DNA of 64,000 nucleotides, taken from assembly GCF_025836995.1 (NCBI RefSeq), contig NZ_CP107546.1, positions 496,001 through 560,000 on the forward strand, read 5' to 3'. The stretch is from Microbacterium sp. M28 (GTDB lineage Bacteria > Actinomycetota > Actinomycetes > Actinomycetales > Microbacteriaceae). The translations under genes were made by a program, and so were the position numbers. The notes under the pieces were generated by a model, which saw only the letters and a list, made by a program, of their open reading frames with translations, did no database searches and was not told where the DNA came from. This document shows, piece after piece, positions 8,761-18,238 of this stretch (its first letter is position 1; each line of letters starts with the position of its first letter).

Positions 8761-10404
8761 TCAGCCCTCCAGGGCCGCGCTCACGACAGTGCGCGCCTCC
8801 TCCTGCACCTGGGCGAGGTGCTCCGGCCCGAGCAGGCTCTCGGCATACAGCTTGTAGACGTCCTCGGTGCCTGAGGGGCGAGCCGCGAACCAGGCATGCT
8901 CCGTCTGCACCTTCAGCCCGCCGATCGCGGCACCGTTGCCCGGTGCGTGCGACAGCTTGGCCGTGATCGGCTCGCCCGCGAGCGACCCGGTGGCCACGGC
9001 ATCCGGAGCCAGCTTGCCCAGCGCGGCCTTCTGCTCGGGCGTCGCCGGGGCATCCACGCGCTGGTATGCGGAGGAACCGAACGCCTCCTCCAGCTCGCGG
9101 TAGCGCTCCGAGGGGCTCTTGCCCGTGACGGCGATGATCTCGGCGGCGAGCAGGCAGAGCAGGATGCCATCCTTGTCCGTCGACCAGACCGAACCGTCCT
9201 TGCGCAGGAACGACGCTCCGGCGGACTCCTCGCCGCCGAACGCGACGGTGCCGTCGAGCAGACCGGGGACGAACCACTTGAAGCCGACCGGGACCTCGAG
9301 CAGGCGGCGGCCGAGCGACTCGGCGACGCGGTCGATGATCATGGACGACACGAGCGTCTTGCCGATCGCGGCGTCCCTGGGCCACTCGGCGCGGTGCGAG
9401 AACAGGTAGTCGATCGCGACGGCGAGGTAGTGGTTCGGGTTCATCAGACCAGCGTCCGGCGTCACGACGCCGTGGCGATCGGCATCCGCGTCGTTCCCGG
9501 TGAGCACGTCGAAGTCCGCGCGTCGAGCGACCAGCGACGCCATGGCGGACGGCGAGGACGGATCCATGCGGATCTTCTCGTCCCAGTCGAGGGTCATGAA
9601 GCGCCAGGTCGGGTCGACCTCGGGGTTCACGACCGTGAGGTCGAGGTCGTAGACCTCCTTGATGTGCGCCCAGTAGTCCACCGAGGCGCCGCCCAGCGGG
9701 TCGGCGCCGATCCGGACGCCGGCGCGCTTGATCGCGTCGACGTCGATGATCGAGCCGAGGTCGCGCACGTACGCGTCGCGGAAGTCGTAGCCGGGCAGGG
9801 CGTCCCAGTCGATGTCGGCGAACCGCTCGAACTTCACGCCCTCCAGGCCGGCCTCGAGCAGGGCGTTCGCACGATCGGCGATCCACCCCGTGGCGTCCGT
9901 GTCCGCCGGGCCGCCATGCGGGGGGTTGTACTTGAATCCGCCATCGCGCGGCGGGTTGTGCGAAGGAGTGACGACGATGCCGTCCGCGCGTCCCGGGTCG
10001 TCCGCGAGCAGGGAGCGGTTGTGGGTCAGGATCGCGTGGCTGAGCGCGGGGGTCGGTACCCAGGAGTCGCGCGAATCCACGCGGACGTCGACGCCGTTCG
10101 CGACGAGCACCTCGATCGCGCTGCGTTCGGCGGGGAGCGAGAGGGCGTGCGTGTCCCGGCCGAGGAACAGCGGACCGGTGATCCCCTGAGCGGTGCGGTA
10201 GTCGACGATCGCCTGGGTGGTGGCCAGGATGTGGTTCTCGTTGAAGCTGCCGGTCAGCGCTGACCCGCGGTGCCCGCTCGTGCCGAAGGCGACGCGCTGC
10301 GCCGGATCGGACGGATCCGGGTGGCGGTCGTAGTACGCGGCGATCAGCGCGTCGACATCGATGAGGTCACTTTCCTCCGCGGGGAGGCCGGCACGGCTCG
10401 TCAT
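8761..10404 (-). CDS. pgm: Phosphoglucomutase, alpha-D-glucose phosphate-specific
   Basis: 547 residues, matching the roughly 546-residue bacterial Pgm. The phosphoserine loop TPSHNP contains S148. The metal loop reads [11 protein letters not shown], the sugar loop GGEESAG, and the phosphate-binding loop [10 protein letters not shown]. It interconverts glucose 1-phosphate and glucose 6-phosphate in the cytoplasm, feeding glycogen and cell-envelope sugar nucleotides. The open frame runs further upstream, but [11 protein letters not shown] at 10404 gives the family N-terminus; the extra frame is antisense to pheA. Convergent with glxK, divergent from pheA. Confidence 0.95.
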   Translation of the reverse strand: MTSRAGLPAEESDLIDVDALIAAYYDRHPDPSDPAQRVAFGTSGHRGSALTGSFNENHILATTQAIVDYRTAQGITGPLFLGRDTHALSLPAERSAIEVLVANGVDVRVDSRDSWVPTPALSHAILTHNRSLLADDPGRADGIVVTPSHNPPRDGGFKYNPPHGGPADTDATGWIADRANALLEAGLEGVKFERFADIDWDALPGYDFRDAYVRDLGSIIDVDAIKRAGVRIGADPLGGASVDYWAHIKEVYDLDLTVVNPEVDPTWRFMTLDWDEKIRMDPSSPSAMASLVARRADFDVLTGNDADADRHGVVTPDAGLMNPNHYLAVAIDYLFSHRAEWPRDAAIGKTLVSSMIIDRVAESLGRRLLEVPVGFKWFVPGLLDGTVAFGGEESAGASFLRKDGSVWSTDKDGILLCLLAAEIIAVTGKSPSERYRELEEAFGSSAYQRVDAPATPEQKAALGKLAPDAVATGSLAGEPITAKLSHAPGNGAAIGGLKVQTEHAWFAARPSGTEDVYKLYAESLLGPEHLAQVQEEARTVVSAALEG

Positions 10405-10467
10405 ATGTCCAGTCTGCCCCCAAAACGGATGCGCGTGCACCTTCGCGGCGAAGTGGGGAGGGCTAAG

Positions 10468-11418
10468 GTGAAACGCGTGACTGAACGGCGCACCTACAGC
10501 TATCTCGGCCCTGCCGGCACCTTCACGGAGGCGGCTCTCGACCAGGTCGCCGAGGCCAGAGGACAGCACTGGCGACCGGTGCACAACGTCGGAGAGGCCC
10601 TCGCGGATGTGCTCGAGGGACGCAGTCACGCCGCGATGATCGCGATCGAGAACTCGATCGAGGGCGGCGTCTCGACGACGCAGGACGCCCTCGCCACCCT
10701 CCCCGGCCTGCGCATCATCGGCGAGTACCTCGTCAAGGTGAACTTCGTCCTCGTCGCTCCCCCCGGCACGAAGCTGGAGGACGTGCAGGTGATCGCCGCG
10801 CATCCGGTCGCGTACGCGCAGTGCCACGGGTGGCTGAGCGCGAATCTGCCGAGTCACTCGCACGTCCCCGCGGCCAGCAACGTGGCATCCGCGATCGGCG
10901 TGCTCGACGGGACCAGTCCGGCGCAGGCCGCGATCGCCGCCCCCGGCATCGTGCAGCACTACGACGTCGAGGTGCTGGCGTCCGAGATCGGCGACAACAC
11001 CCAGGCGGTCACCCGCTTCGTGCTCGTGACGCGGACGACGACGCCTCCTTCCCCGACCGGCGCCGACAAGACCTCGCTGATCGTGGAGCTGCCGCACGAT
11101 CACCCCGGATCGCTGCTGGAGATGCTCGAGCAGTTCTCCACCCGGGGCATCAACCTCTCGCTGATCGAGTCGCGTCCGATCGGCGATGAACTCGGCCGCT
11201 ACCGGTTCGTCATCGACGCCGACGGTCACGTGCAGGACGAGCGCATGGCCGACGCCCTGCTCGGCATCCGTCGGTTCAGTCCGCGCGTGGTGTTCCTCGG
11301 CTCGTATCCGCGCGCGGATCGGCAGATCGTGCAGTACCCGAACCGCTACGCCGACGACATCTTCGTCGAAGCCAGGGACTGGCTGCGCGGACTGCTCTCG
11401 GGCGAACCGGAGGCGTAG
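10468..11418 (+). CDS. pheA: Prephenate dehydratase
   Basis: 316 residues. The N-terminal catalytic domain starts [15 protein letters not shown]. It is followed by the dehydratase substrate segment and a C-terminal ACT domain with the allosteric ESRP motif ([10 protein letters not shown]). It converts prephenate to phenylpyruvate in phenylalanine synthesis, with feedback control expected through the ACT domain. There is no chorismate mutase domain, as in mycobacterial PheA. GTG 10468 was chosen because GTGGGGAGGG (10453-10462) sits at the right distance; GTG 10477 is possible but farther. Confidence 0.94.
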   Translation: MKRVTERRTYSYLGPAGTFTEAALDQVAEARGQHWRPVHNVGEALADVLEGRSHAAMIAIENSIEGGVSTTQDALATLPGLRIIGEYLVKVNFVLVAPPGTKLEDVQVIAAHPVAYAQCHGWLSANLPSHSHVPAASNVASAIGVLDGTSPAQAAIAAPGIVQHYDVEVLASEIGDNTQAVTRFVLVTRTTTPPSPTGADKTSLIVELPHDHPGSLLEMLEQFSTRGINLSLIESRPIGDELGRYRFVIDADGHVQDERMADALLGIRRFSPRVVFLGSYPRADRQIVQYPNRYADDIFVEARDWLRGLLSGEPEA

Positions 11419-11462
11419 GGGTCACGCGCCCTGGCGCGCGACGCCCTGCCTCTCGCTGCGAC

Positions 11463-11672
11463 TCAGTGCTCCTGAAAGCGCGGCCACGCGCTGCCAGGAG
11501 ACATGTGCGAGTGCAGCGCCCCCTTGGCGGATTCCAGGCTCGGGTACGTCCCTGTGACGGCATCCGCTCCGGCCATCACGACGACATATCCCTCGTCCTC
11601 GTGCCGGATGCTCCCGCACACGCCGTTCGTCCCGTAGGCGACCCACAGTGCGCGTGTCTTCGTGGTGCTCAT
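11463..11672 (-). CDS. Small conserved hypothetical protein
   Basis: 69 residues with a clear Shine-Dalgarno (AAGGGAG, minus strand) before the ATG at 11672. It looks like a single compact soluble alpha/beta domain ending in TYPSLESAKGALHSHM. No catalytic motif or membrane segment. It stands alone between pheA (convergent) and the flavin monooxygenase gene. Family not recognised with confidence. Confidence 0.6.
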   Translation of the reverse strand: MSTTKTRALWVAYGTNGVCGSIRHEDEGYVVVMAGADAVTGTYPSLESAKGALHSHMSPGSAWPRFQEH

Positions 11673-11745
11673 GGCGCTCCCTTCTTCCGATGCTCCTGAC
11701 CGTACGCCTCGTCTCGCAGGCGCGCCAGGGGTTGCGGAACCGGAG

Positions 11746-12795
11746 CTACTGCGCGGCGGCGATGAGCTCGAGCGTCTGGGCGCGGCCGGCGGCGGCATCC
11801 TTCGGCTCGGCGTCGTAGGCGCCGGCGACGGGCGAGAGCATGACCTCGTCCACGCCGTGCGCCGAGGCGAAGGCGGCGATCTCGGATGCGACGGACTCGC
11901 CGGTGCCGACGAACCAGCGCTCGCGGGCGGCCCGGACGATCTGCTCGGTCGCAGGGTCGGATGCCGCGGCGAGCGCCTCCTCGACCGTCTCGAGCGCGGT
12001 CAGCGGCTTGTTCAGGCGCAGCCTCGACATCATGCGCAGCTGCGGCAGTGCGCGCGCTTCGGCCTCGTCCTGCGTCGGGGAGGCGACCACGTTGACGGTG
12101 AGGAACGTCCGCGGCTCGGGGTGGGCCTCGCTCGGCTGATATCCCGAACGGTAGAGGTCGAGTGCACGCTCCAGACCCTGTCCGGAGAAATGGTTGGCGA
12201 ACACGTAGGGGAGCCCCTGGGCGGCGGCAAGCTGCGCGGAGTAGTCGCTGGAGCCCAGCAGCCAGACCTCGGGCACACCGGTGGCGGCCGGTGTCGAGCG
12301 GACGGTGTACTCGCCGCCGGAGGTGAACTGCACCTGCGCGCCCTCGCCGGACAGCAGCAGCGTGATGTCCTGCACGTGCCGGGGGAACTGCTCGACGTCG
12401 CTCGTGGTGCCCGACCCGCGCAGCAGCTGCGTGATCACCGGGTCGCTACCCGGCGCGCGACCGAGCCCGAGGTCGATGCGTCCCGGCGCGATGGCCTCGA
12501 GGGCAGCGAACTGCTCCGCGACGATCAGCGGTGCGTGGTTCGGCAGCATGACGCCGCCGGATCCGAGGCGCAGCGTCTTCGTACGCGAGGCCGCCGCCGC
12601 GATCAGCACCGGTGGGGTGGTGGATGCCACAGCCGGCATGTTGTGGTGCTCGGCGAACCAGTACCGGCGGTACCCGAGGCGGTCGGCGATCCCGACGAGA
12701 TCGAGGGAGGCGCTGATCGCCTCCGTGCTGGTCTGCCCGGTGCGCACCGGCACGAGGTCGAGGACGGACAGGGCGGGGGCGGCGTGAGCAGACAT
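11746..12795 (-). CDS. LLM-class flavin-dependent oxidoreductase (luciferase-like monooxygenase)
   Basis: 349 residues. The bacterial-luciferase-type TIM barrel is marked by RYWFAEHHNMP, RLGSGGVMLPNHAPLIVAEQFA and a GRIDLGLGRAPGSDP segment, typical of the MsnO8-like subgroup. It would use reduced flavin to oxidise a small molecule; the substrate is not predictable. The start MSAHAAPALSVLDLVPV at 12795 matches the family N-terminus. A phosphoribosyltransferase gene lies 41 bp upstream on the same strand, so they may share a transcript. Confidence 0.88.
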   Translation of the reverse strand: MSAHAAPALSVLDLVPVRTGQTSTEAISASLDLVGIADRLGYRRYWFAEHHNMPAVASTTPPVLIAAAASRTKTLRLGSGGVMLPNHAPLIVAEQFAALEAIAPGRIDLGLGRAPGSDPVITQLLRGSGTTSDVEQFPRHVQDITLLLSGEGAQVQFTSGGEYTVRSTPAATGVPEVWLLGSSDYSAQLAAAQGLPYVFANHFSGQGLERALDLYRSGYQPSEAHPEPRTFLTVNVVASPTQDEAEARALPQLRMMSRLRLNKPLTALETVEEALAAASDPATEQIVRAARERWFVGTGESVASEIAAFASAHGVDEVMLSPVAGAYDAEPKDAAAGRAQTLELIAAAQ

Positions 12796-12836
12796 CCCCG
12801 GATGCAACCGGAGCCCGCGGGCGGATATTCCCGGGA

Positions 12837-13472
12837 TCAGGCGCGGAACGCCCGCAGCTGTTCGATCACCTCTTCGTCGGAGACCTGGGCGAAGTCGAGG
12901 TAGTGCATGCCGACGGCCATGAACGATTCCGGCGTGAGGACGCAGATGACCTCGTCCGCCTCCGGGACGTGCGTGACGGCATCCGGCGGGGCGACGGGCA
13001 CGGCGAGGACGACGCGGGCGGCGCCCCTCGCTCGCGCGATCGCGCATCCTGCTCTGGCCGTCGCGCCGGTCGCGATCCCGTCATCGACGATGATCGCCGT
13101 CCTCCCGGCGAGCGCCGGAGCCGGACGTCCTTCGCGCAGCAGGTCGACGCGATGGGTCACCTCGGCACCCTCCCGCTCGCGGGCAGCGGTGACGGCGGAT
13201 GCGGGGATGGCGCCCATCCCGATCACGTCCTCATTGAGCACGGAGGTGCCGTCCTCGCCGACCGCGCCCATGGCGACCTCCTCGTGACCGGGCACCCCGA
13301 GCTTGCGCACGACGAGGACGTCCAGGTCGGCGTCCAGTGCGCGGGCGATCTCGACGGCGACCGGGACGCCGCCGCGGGGGAGCGCCAGGACGATCGGGTC
13401 TTCCCCGTCGTGCTCGGCCAGCCGCGCGGCCAGGCGCCGCCCGGCATCCTTCCGATCCGTGAACCTCTCCAT
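12837..13472 (-). CDS. Phosphoribosyltransferase family protein
   Basis: 211 residues. The PRPP-binding motif AIIVDDGIATGATA (about 126-139) is intact, and LALPRGGVPVA (29-39) is the usual N-terminal loop of this conserved family. Such proteins are often found near heat-shock and stress genes, and here a MerR/Hsp20 pair is adjacent. Nucleobase specificity is unknown and the protein may not be a salvage enzyme. GGAGAGACGG precedes the ATG on the minus strand. Confidence 0.87.
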   Translation of the reverse strand: MERFTDRKDAGRRLAARLAEHDGEDPIVLALPRGGVPVAVEIARALDADLDVLVVRKLGVPGHEEVAMGAVGEDGTSVLNEDVIGMGAIPASAVTAAREREGAEVTHRVDLLREGRPAPALAGRTAIIVDDGIATGATARAGCAIARARGAARVVLAVPVAPPDAVTHVPEADEVICVLTPESFMAVGMHYLDFAQVSDEEVIEQLRAFRA

Positions 13473-13514
13473 CCGTCTCTCCTGCTTCCGGCTTACGCCG
13501 GAGTGCAGGGCGGG

Positions 13515-13814
13515 TCAAGCCCCCGGTGCGGAGTCCTGTTCGCTGTCGAGCTCGTCCCGAAGACTGGCGTTCTCGTCCTCGAGTTCGAGCACGCGACGGA
13601 TGCCGGCGAGGTTGACGCCCTCGCTGCGCAGGTCGGTGACGCGGCGGAGCCGCTCGACGTCGTCGTCGCTGTACCGGCGGGTGCCACCGTCGCTGCGGGA
13701 CGGTGTGAGCAGTCCCTTGGCCTCGAAGAGTCGGAGCGAGGCCTCCGGCACGCCGGACAGCTGTGCCGCGACGGCGATGCCGTACAGCGGGGTGCTCGAG
13801 TCTCGCTGGTCCAT
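13515..13814 (-). CDS. MerR family regulator, HspR-like
   Basis: 99 residues. A MerR-type winged helix starts at about residue 10 (YGIAVAAQLSGVPEASLRLFEAKGL). The GGTRRYSDDDVERL wing follows, then a coiled-coil tail rich in Glu/Leu (70-93). There is no cysteine, so it is not a metal or redox sensor. Small size, divergence from hsp20 and the tail match HspR-type heat-shock repressors. The shared intergenic region is unusually AT-rich. The classical HAIR operator was not found, so the HspR role is inferred. Confidence 0.8.
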   Translation of the reverse strand: MDQRDSSTPLYGIAVAAQLSGVPEASLRLFEAKGLLTPSRSDGGTRRYSDDDVERLRRVTDLRSEGVNLAGIRRVLELEDENASLRDELDSEQDSAPGA

Positions 13815-13837
13815 GCTGAGAATTTCCTCACTCGCGC

Positions 13838-13866
13838 TTGCAGATCATCTCGAATCGGTCTATAAA
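13838..13866 (+). promoter_or_regulatory. Predicted promoter of hsp20
   Basis: TTGCAG (13838-13843) and TATAAA (13861-13866) are separated by 17 bp, a good sigma-70-type match 70 bp before the hsp20 ATG. The AT-rich run 13861-13873 is unlike the surrounding DNA. GCAGAT (13840-13845) and ATCTGC (13892-13897) form a spaced inverted pair around it, a possible site for the divergent MerR protein. Confidence 0.6.
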
Positions 13867-13936
13867 AAATATACAGCAACACTCACAGATTATCTGCGGG
13901 GTGCGCTGAGTCATCGAAGACGAAAGGAGAACGCTC

Positions 13937-14359
13937 ATGGCAATGACAATCGATCCCCTCAGCCAGCTCGACCGGTTCGCAGCGGCCGTGCTCGACTCCG
14001 CCCGATCGCCGCGCGTGATGCCGGTCGATCTCTTCCGGGACGGTGACCGGTACGTCCTCTGCGCCGACCTGCCGGGGGTGGACCCCGGCACGATCGACGT
14101 GGACGTCGACGGCGGTCAGCTGTCGATCCGCGCGCAGCGCACCGGAGACACGCGGGAGGGCGTCCGCTGGCTGGCGCGTGAACGCAACACGGGCAACTAC
14201 CTGCGTCAGTTCACGCTGGGCGACGGCGTCGACATCGACGGGATCAGCGCGTCGTATGAGAGCGGCGTGCTGTCCGTCATCATCCCCGTCAGCGAGCGGG
14301 CCAAGCCGCGCAAGATCGCGATCGAATCCCGCGACGAGCGTCAGGCCGTCACAGCCTGA
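13937..14359 (+). CDS. hsp20: Hsp20/alpha-crystallin family small heat-shock protein
   Basis: 140 residues. The alpha-crystallin domain runs from about 27 to 130: MPVDLFRDGDRYVLCADLPGV, then the EGVRWLARER strand, then SASYESGVLSVIIPV. The usual AxxxxGVL motif is present as ASYESGVL. It is an ATP-independent chaperone that holds unfolding proteins. AAAGGAGA precedes the ATG. It is divergent from the MerR regulator and followed 66 bp later by a DUF2795 gene. Confidence 0.93.
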   Translation: MAMTIDPLSQLDRFAAAVLDSARSPRVMPVDLFRDGDRYVLCADLPGVDPGTIDVDVDGGQLSIRAQRTGDTREGVRWLARERNTGNYLRQFTLGDGVDIDGISASYESGVLSVIIPVSERAKPRKIAIESRDERQAVTA

Positions 14360-14425
14360 TCCGCCGCCGTCCGGATGCCGGGGCGTCTGCCCCGGCATCC
14401 ACCCCGATCAGAGAGGAGCAACATC

Positions 14426-14653
14426 ATGGCCGTTTCCCCCGCACTCGACACCTTCCTCAAGAACATGGAGTACCCCGCGACCAAGGACGATCTGCTCCGG
14501 GAAGCCGTCCGCGAAGGCCTCGACCCGCGTGACCGCGCGGTGCTGGACGACCTGCCCGAGCAGAGCTTCAGCGCCCGATGGCACATCCGCTATCACGTCG
14601 CGCAGCGCGCCCTGGCAGATGCGACGGCGCCCCGCTCGCTCGTCAGCGCCTGA
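14426..14653 (+). CDS. DUF2795 domain protein
   Basis: 75 residues starting at the ATG after GAGAGGAG (14411-14418). MEYPATKDDLLREAVREGLD followed by a leucine-proline-rich turn matches the DUF2795 family, small proteins common in actinobacteria and often stress-induced. It probably shares the hsp20 transcript, which ends at the terminator just after it. Function unknown. Confidence 0.8.
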   Translation: MAVSPALDTFLKNMEYPATKDDLLREAVREGLDPRDRAVLDDLPEQSFSARWHIRYHVAQRALADATAPRSLVSA

Positions 14654-14673
14654 CTGCTCGCGAGGCCTCGAAC

Positions 14674-14709
14674 AGACCCCGTCGTGCCCACGCGGCACCG
14701 ACGGGGTCT
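14674..14709. terminator. Intrinsic terminator after the hsp20 unit
   Basis: AGACCCCGTCGTGCC (14674-14688) pairs with 14694-14709 through a 15-bp stem with one bulged C and a five-base loop. Confidence 0.8.
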
Positions 14710-14775
14710 CGTGCGTGCGGACATGTCCGGCCGCCTGCCTCCGGTCTGGCACGCGCCGGGCGATAGCCTGACCGC

Positions 14776-16542
14776 ATGGATGCCGAGCTCTTCTACGTCC
14801 TCGTCGGAGCCCTCTCCGTGGCGGCCGTCGCGCGATGGCGCGGGTGGCCGGCACCGCTGCTGGTCACGGTGGTCGCGCTCGCGGCATCCTTCCTGCCGTT
14901 CGTTCCGGACCTCGAGATCGACGGCCACCTGCTGCTGAACCTCGTGCTGCCGCCGCTGCTGTACTCCGCGGCCCTGGACGTCTCCTTCGTCGGGTTCAAA
15001 CGAAGCCTGCCGCAGATCCGCCGACTGGGCATCTGGCTCGTGCTCGTCACCGCCCTGGTCGTCGGACTGGTGGCCTGGCTGATCTTCCCCTCGCTCACTC
15101 TGCCCGGCGCGCTGCTGCTGGGCGCGATCGTCGCACCGCCGGATGCCGTCTCCGCCGCCGCGATCGGCCGCAAGCTCGGGCTGCCGCGGCGGGTGATGAC
15201 CGTGCTCTCCGGCGAGAGCCTCATCAACGATGCGACATCGCTCACGCTCTATCGGGTGTTCGCGGCGATCGTGCTCGGTGCGACGGTCAGCGTGCAGGAC
15301 GGAATCTGGCAGTTCGTGGTCGCCGTCGTCGTCGGCGTCGCGATCGGTCTGGTCTTCGGCATCCTGCTGCACCAGCTGCGCGTTCGTCTGTCGGACCCCG
15401 TGGTGATCGGCACCTTCGGTCTACTGGTGCCGTTCGGGGCGTATGCGATCGCAGAGCACCTGGGCGGCTCGGGCGTGCTGGCGGTCGTCGCCATGGGGCT
15501 GTATGTCGGGTACAACGCGCCGCGGACGGACTACACCACCCGGCAGCAGGAGACGCCGCTGTGGCTGTCGGCCGACTTCCTGCTGGAGAGCTTCGTGTTC
15601 GCGTACATCGGGCTGCAACTGCCGCGTGTGATCAGTGATCTCGGCCGCGAATCGGTGGGGGAGATCCTGGTCCTCGCCGCCGTGGTGCTCCTGGTCGTCC
15701 TGGTGGTGCGTCCCGCATACATCTACCCGGCGCACGCGTGGGCGGTGTGGATGCAGCGTCTTCGGCTGCGGCGCTGGGAGCGAGCGGTGGCCTCGGGTGA
15801 ATGGGAACGCAGGGAGCGTCTCGACGACGAGCGGCGGGATCGGTTCGAGGCGAAGCATCCCGAGCGTGCGGGGGGAACGCGGCGACGGCGGCCGACGTAC
15901 GAGGAGATCCGTGCGCGTCTGACGGAGCCCGCGCTGAGCTGGAAGGACAACGCCGTCATCTCCTGGGCGGGCATGCGCGGCGTGGTGACGCTGGCGACGG
16001 CGCTCGCCGCGGCGGATCTCGCCGAGTTGGATGCCGAGGCATCCCACGCGATCGTCGTGGTCGCGTTCGTCGTGACGGTCGGCACGCTGCTGCTGCAGGG
16101 GCTGACGCTGCCGGTGCTCATCAGGGGACTTGGTGTGGCGAGCGACGTCGATGAGGAGCAGGACGCCGCTGAGCTCGCCGCGGTTCGCGCACGGACCAGG
16201 GCGGCGGGCGCCGAGTTCTTGGCGCGCAGGCGCGACGAGTGGGTCGCCGAGCACGGCGAGCGCGACCTGGCGGTCTTCGACGCGTTCACGAAGCGCATGA
16301 CGACGGTTGAGAAGGAGACGGACCGGGCACAGGAGGCCGAGGAGGCCGCCACCCGCCCGACCTATGACGACCTCGTCGCGCTGTCGAGGGGATGGCTGCA
16401 GGTGCGCAGGGAGATCCTCCTGGAGGAGCGCGACGCGGGGAACCTCGATGAAGAGCTCATGCGCGAGCTGATCACGGCGATGGATGCCGAGGAGCTGGCG
16501 CTGGACACGCGAGGTGCGACGCGTCCGCAGTCCAGGGCCTAG
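14776..16542 (+). CDS. Na+/H+ antiporter, CPA1 family
   Basis: 588 residues, about 12 membrane helices in the first 450. The ion-binding region APPDAVSAAAIGRKLGLP (120-137) and GESLINDATSL (146-156, with D152) are the CPA1 signatures. A basic cytoplasmic loop (about 315-375) precedes the last helices (WAGMRGVVTLATALA). The final 110 residues are a charged cytoplasmic tail with coiled-coil character. It exchanges Na+ or K+ for protons at the membrane for pH and salt homeostasis. Terminators lie on both sides, so it is monocistronic. Confidence 0.93.
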   Translation: MDAELFYVLVGALSVAAVARWRGWPAPLLVTVVALAASFLPFVPDLEIDGHLLLNLVLPPLLYSAALDVSFVGFKRSLPQIRRLGIWLVLVTALVVGLVAWLIFPSLTLPGALLLGAIVAPPDAVSAAAIGRKLGLPRRVMTVLSGESLINDATSLTLYRVFAAIVLGATVSVQDGIWQFVVAVVVGVAIGLVFGILLHQLRVRLSDPVVIGTFGLLVPFGAYAIAEHLGGSGVLAVVAMGLYVGYNAPRTDYTTRQQETPLWLSADFLLESFVFAYIGLQLPRVISDLGRESVGEILVLAAVVLLVVLVVRPAYIYPAHAWAVWMQRLRLRRWERAVASGEWERRERLDDERRDRFEAKHPERAGGTRRRRPTYEEIRARLTEPALSWKDNAVISWAGMRGVVTLATALAAADLAELDAEASHAIVVVAFVVTVGTLLLQGLTLPVLIRGLGVASDVDEEQDAAELAAVRARTRAAGAEFLARRRDEWVAEHGERDLAVFDAFTKRMTTVEKETDRAQEAEEAATRPTYDDLVALSRGWLQVRREILLEERDAGNLDEELMRELITAMDAEELALDTRGATRPQSRA

Positions 16543-16594
16543 TACTCAGCTCCCGGCGTCCCGGCATCCCTCATCGAGACCTCTCCGTAATGAC

Positions 16595-16632
16595 GAAACC
16601 CCGTCGTATCTGCATGAACACGACGGGGTTTC
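16595..16632. terminator. Nested bidirectional terminator
   Basis: The inner hairpin has 13-bp perfect arms GAAACCCCGTCGT (16595-16607) and 16620-16632 with a 12-nt loop. A second perfect inverted repeat, CGAGACCTCTC (16575-16585) with GAGAGGTCTCG (16642-16652), encloses it. It lies between the convergent antiporter and symporter genes. Confidence 0.85.
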
Positions 16633-16663
16633 GCAACGAGCGAGAGGTCTCGCGGCGGCGGCG

Positions 16664-18076
16664 TCAGCGGCTGCCGACGGTCTCCACTTCGGCATCCTTC
16701 TCGGGGGTGTCGTCACCGGAGTCGTCGGCGAACGGAAGGCCCTCGCGGGATGCGTTGTAGAGGTCCTCGTCGAGGATGCCCTCGCGCTTGGCGACGATCG
16801 TCGGAACCAGCGCCTGCCCTGCGACGTTGACCGCCGTACGGCCCATGTCGAGGATCGGGTCGATCGCGAGGAGCAGACCGACGCCCTCCAGGGGCAGGCC
16901 CAGGGTCGACAGGGTGAGCGTCAGCATGACGACGGCACCGGTGGTTCCTGCGGTCGCGGCCGAACCCAGCACCGACACGAGCACGATCAGCACGTACTGG
17001 AAGAAGTCGAGCTGGATGCCGAAGAACTGCGCGACGAAGATGGCGGCGATCGCGGGGTAGATCGCGGCGCAGCCGTCCATCTTGGTGGTCGCACCCAGCG
17101 GTACGGCGAACGACGCGTACGAGGAGGGCACGCCGAGGTTGCGCTCGGTCACGCGCTCGGTGAGCGGCAGCGTCCCGATCGACGAGCGGCTGACGAAGGC
17201 CAGCTGCACCGCGGGCCAGACACCCGAGAAATACTGCTTGATCGACAGGCCGTTGGTGCGGATCAGCACCGGGTAGACGACGAACAGGACGAGGGCGAGA
17301 CCGATGTAGATCGCGCCGGCGAACCAGCCGAGACCGACGAGCTTGTCCCAGCCGTACTTGATGACGGCCGAGCCGATGAGGCCGAAGGTGCCGATCGGGG
17401 CGATGCGGATGATCCACCACAGCACGCGCTGGATGACCTTGAGCAGCGACTCGGTGAAGACGAGGAACGGCTCCGCCTTCTTGCCCGCCTTCAGAGCGGC
17501 TATGCCGATGACGGCGGCGACGACGATGACCTGCAGGATGTTGAAGCCGACGCTGGAGCTCAGGGCGCCGGCCTCGTCGGCCGAGGTCGACACGGTCAGG
17601 CCGAGGAAGTTCTGCGGGATGATCCCGAGGAGGAAGTTCCACCAGGTGCCGACCGTGTACGGGTCGCCGGGCTCGAGGCCCTCACCCGCGCGGGCGCCGG
17701 GCTGGATGACGAGTCCCAGGACGATGCCGATGATCACGGCGATGAACGCGGTGATGCAGAACCACAGGATGGTCTGTCCTGCCAGGCGCGCGGCGTTCTG
17801 GACGCGACGCAGGTTCGAGATGCTGGCGACGATCGCGGTGAAGATCAGCGGGACGACGGCTGCGCGCAGGATCGTGACGTATGAGCTGCCGATCCTGTCG
17901 AGCGTGTCCGAGAGAACGGTCGGGTTCTCCGCGGAGGCGCCGAGCTGGCGGCCGATGAGTCCGGCGACGATGCCGAGAACGAGGGCCGCGATGATCTGGA
18001 AGCCGAACGACGTCAGCAGCTTCCGCACAGGGCCACGGGTATCTGGCGCCTTCTTGGCGCGGGCGGTGGTGCTCAT
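16664..18076 (-). CDS. Dicarboxylate/amino acid:cation symporter (DAACS family)
   Basis: 470 residues with eight membrane helices and two re-entrant loops. The serine-rich loop SRSSIGTLP, the GATTKMDGCA segment and the DPILDMGRTAVNVAGQ segment are the glutamate/dicarboxylate symporter signatures, including the conserved Asp and Asn ligands. It takes up glutamate, aspartate or C4-dicarboxylates with Na+ or H+. ATG 18076 follows CCAGGAGTCTC. The acidic C-terminal tail is cytoplasmic. Confidence 0.93.
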   Translation of the reverse strand: MSTTARAKKAPDTRGPVRKLLTSFGFQIIAALVLGIVAGLIGRQLGASAENPTVLSDTLDRIGSSYVTILRAAVVPLIFTAIVASISNLRRVQNAARLAGQTILWFCITAFIAVIIGIVLGLVIQPGARAGEGLEPGDPYTVGTWWNFLLGIIPQNFLGLTVSTSADEAGALSSSVGFNILQVIVVAAVIGIAALKAGKKAEPFLVFTESLLKVIQRVLWWIIRIAPIGTFGLIGSAVIKYGWDKLVGLGWFAGAIYIGLALVLFVVYPVLIRTNGLSIKQYFSGVWPAVQLAFVSRSSIGTLPLTERVTERNLGVPSSYASFAVPLGATTKMDGCAAIYPAIAAIFVAQFFGIQLDFFQYVLIVLVSVLGSAATAGTTGAVVMLTLTLSTLGLPLEGVGLLLAIDPILDMGRTAVNVAGQALVPTIVAKREGILDEDLYNASREGLPFADDSGDDTPEKDAEVETVGSR

Positions 18077-18161
18077 GAGACTCCTGGTCCGGGCGTGCCG
18101 AGGCGCACGCCGATGGGACTCAACGCTAAGCCCCCAGGTGTATTCCCAGGAATCGATATGA

Positions 18162-18199
18162 CGAACGGTGACGGATGCCGAGGCATCCGTCACCGTTCG
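18162..18199. terminator. Perfect 18-bp hairpin containing the GGATGCC motif
   Basis: Arms 18162-18179 (CGAACGGTGACGGATGCC) and 18182-18199 with only GA between them. It lies 40 bp past the lipoprotein stop (minus strand) and upstream of the symporter start, so it terminates the lipoprotein transcript. Confidence 0.82.
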
Positions 18200-18238
18200 A
18201 GGAGGATGGTGAGCGTTCCGCTTGTCAGCGGAGAGCGG

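Noticed and set aside
8761-11229. 822-codon reading frame as one long Pgm
   Set aside because: The upstream 270 codons are antisense to pheA; the family N-terminus begins at 10404.
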